Shown here piece by piece: positions 61,524-64,000 of a stretch of 64,000 nucleotides of DNA. The notes below the pieces were generated by a model that was not told the DNA's origin, made no database searches, and saw only the letters and a program-made list of their open reading frames with translations. The first letter of the stretch is position 1, and each line of letters opens with the position of its first letter. The stretch spans positions 62,001 through 126,000 of the forward strand of contig JAABTN010000001.1 of the NCBI GenBank assembly GCA_011389895.1, given 5' to 3'. The position numbers and the translations under genes were made by a program. The stretch comes from Maritimibacter sp. (GTDB lineage: Bacteria; Pseudomonadota; Alphaproteobacteria; Rhodobacterales; Rhodobacteraceae).

Positions 61524-62650
61524 GCTGCCCGTTTCGATGCGGTCTCGTTGATCCTGAAAACCATATCGAGGATGAGTGCGGCAGGGTCAAGGTTCACGGC
61601 CCGGCCATGTGCGGCCTTGGCCGAAATCTCTTGCGCCAGCGTGGCCCAGGCCCGCGCGGCGGGGGCGTCGGGCGACAGACGTGCGGCCAGCGCGGCCTCG
61701 CCGGGGGCGGCTTCGATCACGGGCGGCTGGCCCGCGCCGCTGCGCGCGATCCGGGTCAGAAACAGGTCGATCAGGTGCAGGATCAAAGCGTAACGCGGCG
61801 CGTTCGCCGCGCCCGCAGCGCTGTTTGCCAAGGCAATGGCGCGGGTCCGGTCAAAGCGCGGGGTCTCGAAGATCGCGACGATATCGGCGTAAAGACCAAG
61901 CCCGCCCAGCTCGCTCAACCGCATCGCTTCGCCAACCGAGCCGCCCGCCAGTTCGCTTAGCGCCTCGGCGTCAGGTCCGGGGCTGGCCCCCGCCGCTTCG
62001 AGGGCGCGGGCCAGGTCGGGTGGGGCCAGCGGGGTCAGCCGCAACTCGCGGCATCGTGACCGGATGGTGGGCAAGAGGCGCGATGGCTGGTGGCTGACCA
62101 GCAGCATGGTCGCCCCCTTGGGCGGTTCTTCCAGCATCTTGAGAAGCGCGTTTGCCGCTTGCGTGTTCATCTCGTCGGCGGCATCGACGATCACCACCCG
62201 CCGCCCGCCGTCCGATGCGGACAGGCCGAAAAACTCGCGCAATTTGCGCACTTCGCCGACGCGGATGTCGGCGGACAGGCGGTCGCCCTTGTCATTCGGC
62301 CCGCGCCGCAAAAGACACAACCCCGGCTCGGCCATCTGCATCGACCGGCGCACGACCGGGTGGTCGGACGGGGTGTCGAGCGTTTCGGGCGAAGCGGGCG
62401 TGTCGCCGAAAAGCCCGCTATCGCCCGCGGGCGGGGTGGCGAGCAGAAACCGCGCGATCCGCCACGCAAGCGTGGCCTTGCCGACCCCGCGCGGCCCGGT
62501 GATGAGCCAGCCGTGGTGTAACCGACCAGAGGCATAAGCATCGAGAAACCCCTGCTCCGCGACCGCCTGCCCCAAGAGCTGGTCGGTCTCACGCGGGTGG
62601 GGCGCGCCTTCGATACGGTCCGGTTCGGGAAGCTCGGTCAGATCAGCCAT
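61520..62650 (-). CDS. holB: DNA polymerase III delta-prime subunit
   Basis: A 376-residue AAA+ clamp-loader subunit. Walker A is TGPRGVGKATL (about 51-61), Walker B VVIVDAADEMN, and sensor region LLVSHQPSRLLPTIRSRCREL. It helps load the beta clamp onto DNA. I prefer the ATG at 62650; a GTG two codons upstream is open. No clear ribosome site is seen. In most alphaproteobacteria tmk lies just upstream, but here a divergent binding-protein gene is found instead. Confidence 0.93.
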   Translation of the reverse strand: MADLTELPEPDRIEGAPHPRETDQLLGQAVAEQGFLDAYASGRLHHGWLITGPRGVGKATLAWRIARFLLATPPAGDSGLFGDTPASPETLDTPSDHPVVRRSMQMAEPGLCLLRRGPNDKGDRLSADIRVGEVRKLREFFGLSASDGGRRVVIVDAADEMNTQAANALLKMLEEPPKGATMLLVSHQPSRLLPTIRSRCRELRLTPLAPPDLARALEAAGASPGPDAEALSELAGGSVGEAMRLSELGGLGLYADIVAIFETPRFDRTRAIALANSAAGAANAPRYALILHLIDLFLTRIARSGAGQPPVIEAAPGEAALAARLSPDAPAARAWATLAQEISAKAAHGRAVNLDPAALILDMVFRINETASKRAA

Positions 62651-62891
62651 GGCCACACTCTACGGGGGACGTTGGCCGGGTGGTAGGGGCGAATTGACGG
62701 TGTGCTGCCCCGGAAAGGCCCGGATTTTTGGGGGCTGATCGGCCCTGCAGCCGGTGGAATTTTCGGCGTGGTTCGGGCAAGGCTGTTTTATTACCGTCAG
62801 CTTTGGTCTAAAAGCGACACACTCATTCATAAAAATGTCGCATGCGAAATGATATCTTTAAACGCGCGGCAAACAATCAACGGGGAGTCAC

Positions 62892-64000
62892 ATGAAAAAT
62901 CTGAAAACCGGGCCCGCTTGGGCCAATCCGACACGTCGCTCGATCCTTGCGGGCGGTGTTGCGCTGACCGGGTTCGCCGCAGCGGGGCTCGGCGTCCAGC
63001 CAGCGCGCGCGCAATCGCGCGGCGGCAATTTTCGGGTCGCCAAGGGGCATGGCCAGACAACGGACACCTTGAACCCGGCAACCTATGAGAACGGGTTCAC
63101 CATTGCGCTTGCCTATGGTCTGCACGGCTTCCTGACGGGCTTTGCCCGCGACGGGTCGATCGAACCGCAGGTGGCCGAAAGCTGGGAAGCCTCGGCGGAT
63201 GCCAAGACGTGGATGTTCAAGATCCGCTCGGGCGTAACCTTCCACGATGGTCAAAGCGTGACGGCAGACCATGTCGTTACCTCGATCAACTACCACCGTG
63301 GCGAGGAAAGCACCTCGGCTGCGAAACCGCTTCTGTCGGCGATCACCGATATCTCGGCGCAGGGCGATACGGTGACGTTTGAGCTTGAATCCGGCAACGC
63401 CGATTTCCCGGCGACCTTCACCGATTACCACCTTGCGATCCTGCCCGCGGGCGATGACCGGGGCGTGGCTTGGCGGTCCGGGGTCGGTTGTGGCCCCTAT
63501 AAGCTTGTCGAGTTCGATCCGGGCGTCGTCGCGCGTTTCGAGCGATTCGAGAACGATTGGGACGGCGATCGCGGGTTTTTCGACACCATCGAGATGCTGT
63601 CGGTCGTCGACCTCAACGCGCGGACCACGGCGCTTGTCTCGGGCGATGTCCATGCGGCGGACAAGCTCGACCTCAAGACCACCGGCATGGTCGAGCGCGG
63701 CGGCAAGGTGACCGTGCATTCGGTCGCGGGCAACCAGCATTTCACCTTCGCCATGCTGACCGACAACGCGCCCTACACGGATGTGAACGTGCGCCGTGCT
63801 CTCAAGCACGCGATCAACCGGGAGGAGCTGGTTGAAAAGATCTTGTTCGGCTATGGCTCGGTCGGCAACGACCACCCGATCGGGCGCGGGCAGCGGTTCT
63901 ACAATGATGAGCTGGCCCAGACCACCTATGATCCGGACAAGGCGGCGTTCTATCTGAAGGAAGCCGGGATGGACACGCTCGACGTGGCGCTGTCGTCGGC
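62892..64000 (+). CDS. Peptide/nickel-type ABC binding protein (Tat-exported, partial)
   Basis: The start of a family 5 solute-binding protein; the gene runs off the window after about 369 residues of the usual 520. The N-terminus has a twin-arginine signal (NPTRRSILAGGVALTG, cleavage near PARAQS). The mature part shows QVAESWEASADAKTWMFKIR and GVTFHDGQSVTADHV, the family 5 hallmark, and TDVNVRRALKHAINREELVE. Such proteins deliver peptides, opines or other solutes to an ABC permease. GGGGAG precedes the ATG. Divergent from holB. Confidence 0.92.
   Translation, partial: MKNLKTGPAWANPTRRSILAGGVALTGFAAAGLGVQPARAQSRGGNFRVAKGHGQTTDTLNPATYENGFTIALAYGLHGFLTGFARDGSIEPQVAESWEASADAKTWMFKIRSGVTFHDGQSVTADHVVTSINYHRGEESTSAAKPLLSAITDISAQGDTVTFELESGNADFPATFTDYHLAILPAGDDRGVAWRSGVGCGPYKLVEFDPGVVARFERFENDWDGDRGFFDTIEMLSVVDLNARTTALVSGDVHAADKLDLKTTGMVERGGKVTVHSVAGNQHFTFAMLTDNAPYTDVNVRRALKHAINREELVEKILFGYGSVGNDHPIGRGQRFYNDELAQTTYDPDKAAFYLKEAGMDTLDVALSS

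Noticed and set aside
62814-62847. Inverted pair GCGACA/TGTCGC and palindrome TCGCATGCGA before the final gene
   Set aside because: Short and in an AT/GC transition; could be a promoter-region operator but nothing supports a specific regulator.

Overview
The window is GC-rich, gene-dense DNA with few and short gaps. It fits an alphaproteobacterium of the Rhodobacterales (Roseobacter group). This rests on gene content: stand-alone aa3 oxidase subunit I near a soluble cytochrome c, DUF1489, DUF2161 and DUF2244 proteins, B12-dependent NrdJ, a small Flp-type pilin with an AVTVDW motif, and CIRCE-groESL. Almost everything looks chromosomal and vertically inherited. I see no insertion sequence, phage, CRISPR array, rRNA or plasmid origin. 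Protein identities come from reading the translated sequences; no database search was run.

Layout. 1-9 kb: tail of an MFS exporter; a minus-strand respiratory block (LytTR regulator, lipB, cytochrome c, ctaD, two membrane proteins) with an FNR-type box upstream of ctaD; tRNA-Leu(GAG); a small membrane protein, DUF2218, and succinyl-CoA:3-ketoacid CoA-transferase scoAB. 9-22 kb: ribF, an outer-membrane barrel, valS, pgm, an Lrp-type regulator divergent from a PLP decarboxylase, an orphan CO-dehydrogenase-like large subunit, DUF2235 and a PaaI thioesterase. 22-32 kb: CIRCE-groESL, a secreted beta-solenoid/membrane protein next to a lipase-like protein, DUF1489, nrdJ, rhomboid, pilin, suhB and DUF389. 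32-40 kb: a PepSY / cytochrome b561 / membrane-LuxR operon, a metR-like gene divergent from metF, DUF2161, Mn-pyrophosphatase, rhodanese, HAD and MaoC. 40-51 kb: a polyamine island. 51-56 kb: a GH63-type glycosidase and a fused hydantoinase/oxoprolinase. 56-59 kb: the zinc locus znuA / zur-znuC-znuB. 59-64 kb: holB-tatD-MBL-AEC and the start of a Tat-exported peptide-ABC binding protein.

The clearest functional unit is the polyamine island. A minus-strand operon (binding protein, ATPase, two permeases, gamma-glutamylputrescine synthetase, FAD oxidase) faces a plus-strand set (GntR/FCD regulator, aminotransferase, second FAD oxidase). Three near-identical palindromes built on TTTGATCAAA lie upstream of the binding-protein gene, the regulator gene and the aminotransferase gene. 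That predicts one local regulon under the GntR protein. A stable hairpin between the binding-protein gene and the ATPase gene probably tunes expression within the operon. The decarboxylase at 17 kb may supply putrescine or a related diamine internally.

Other regulatory sites that read clearly are a Zur-type palindrome between znuA and zur, CIRCE with a canonical promoter at groESL, a perfect palindrome of unknown owner before scoAB, an inverted repeat between metR and metF, and a 10-bp inverted repeat before nrdJ.
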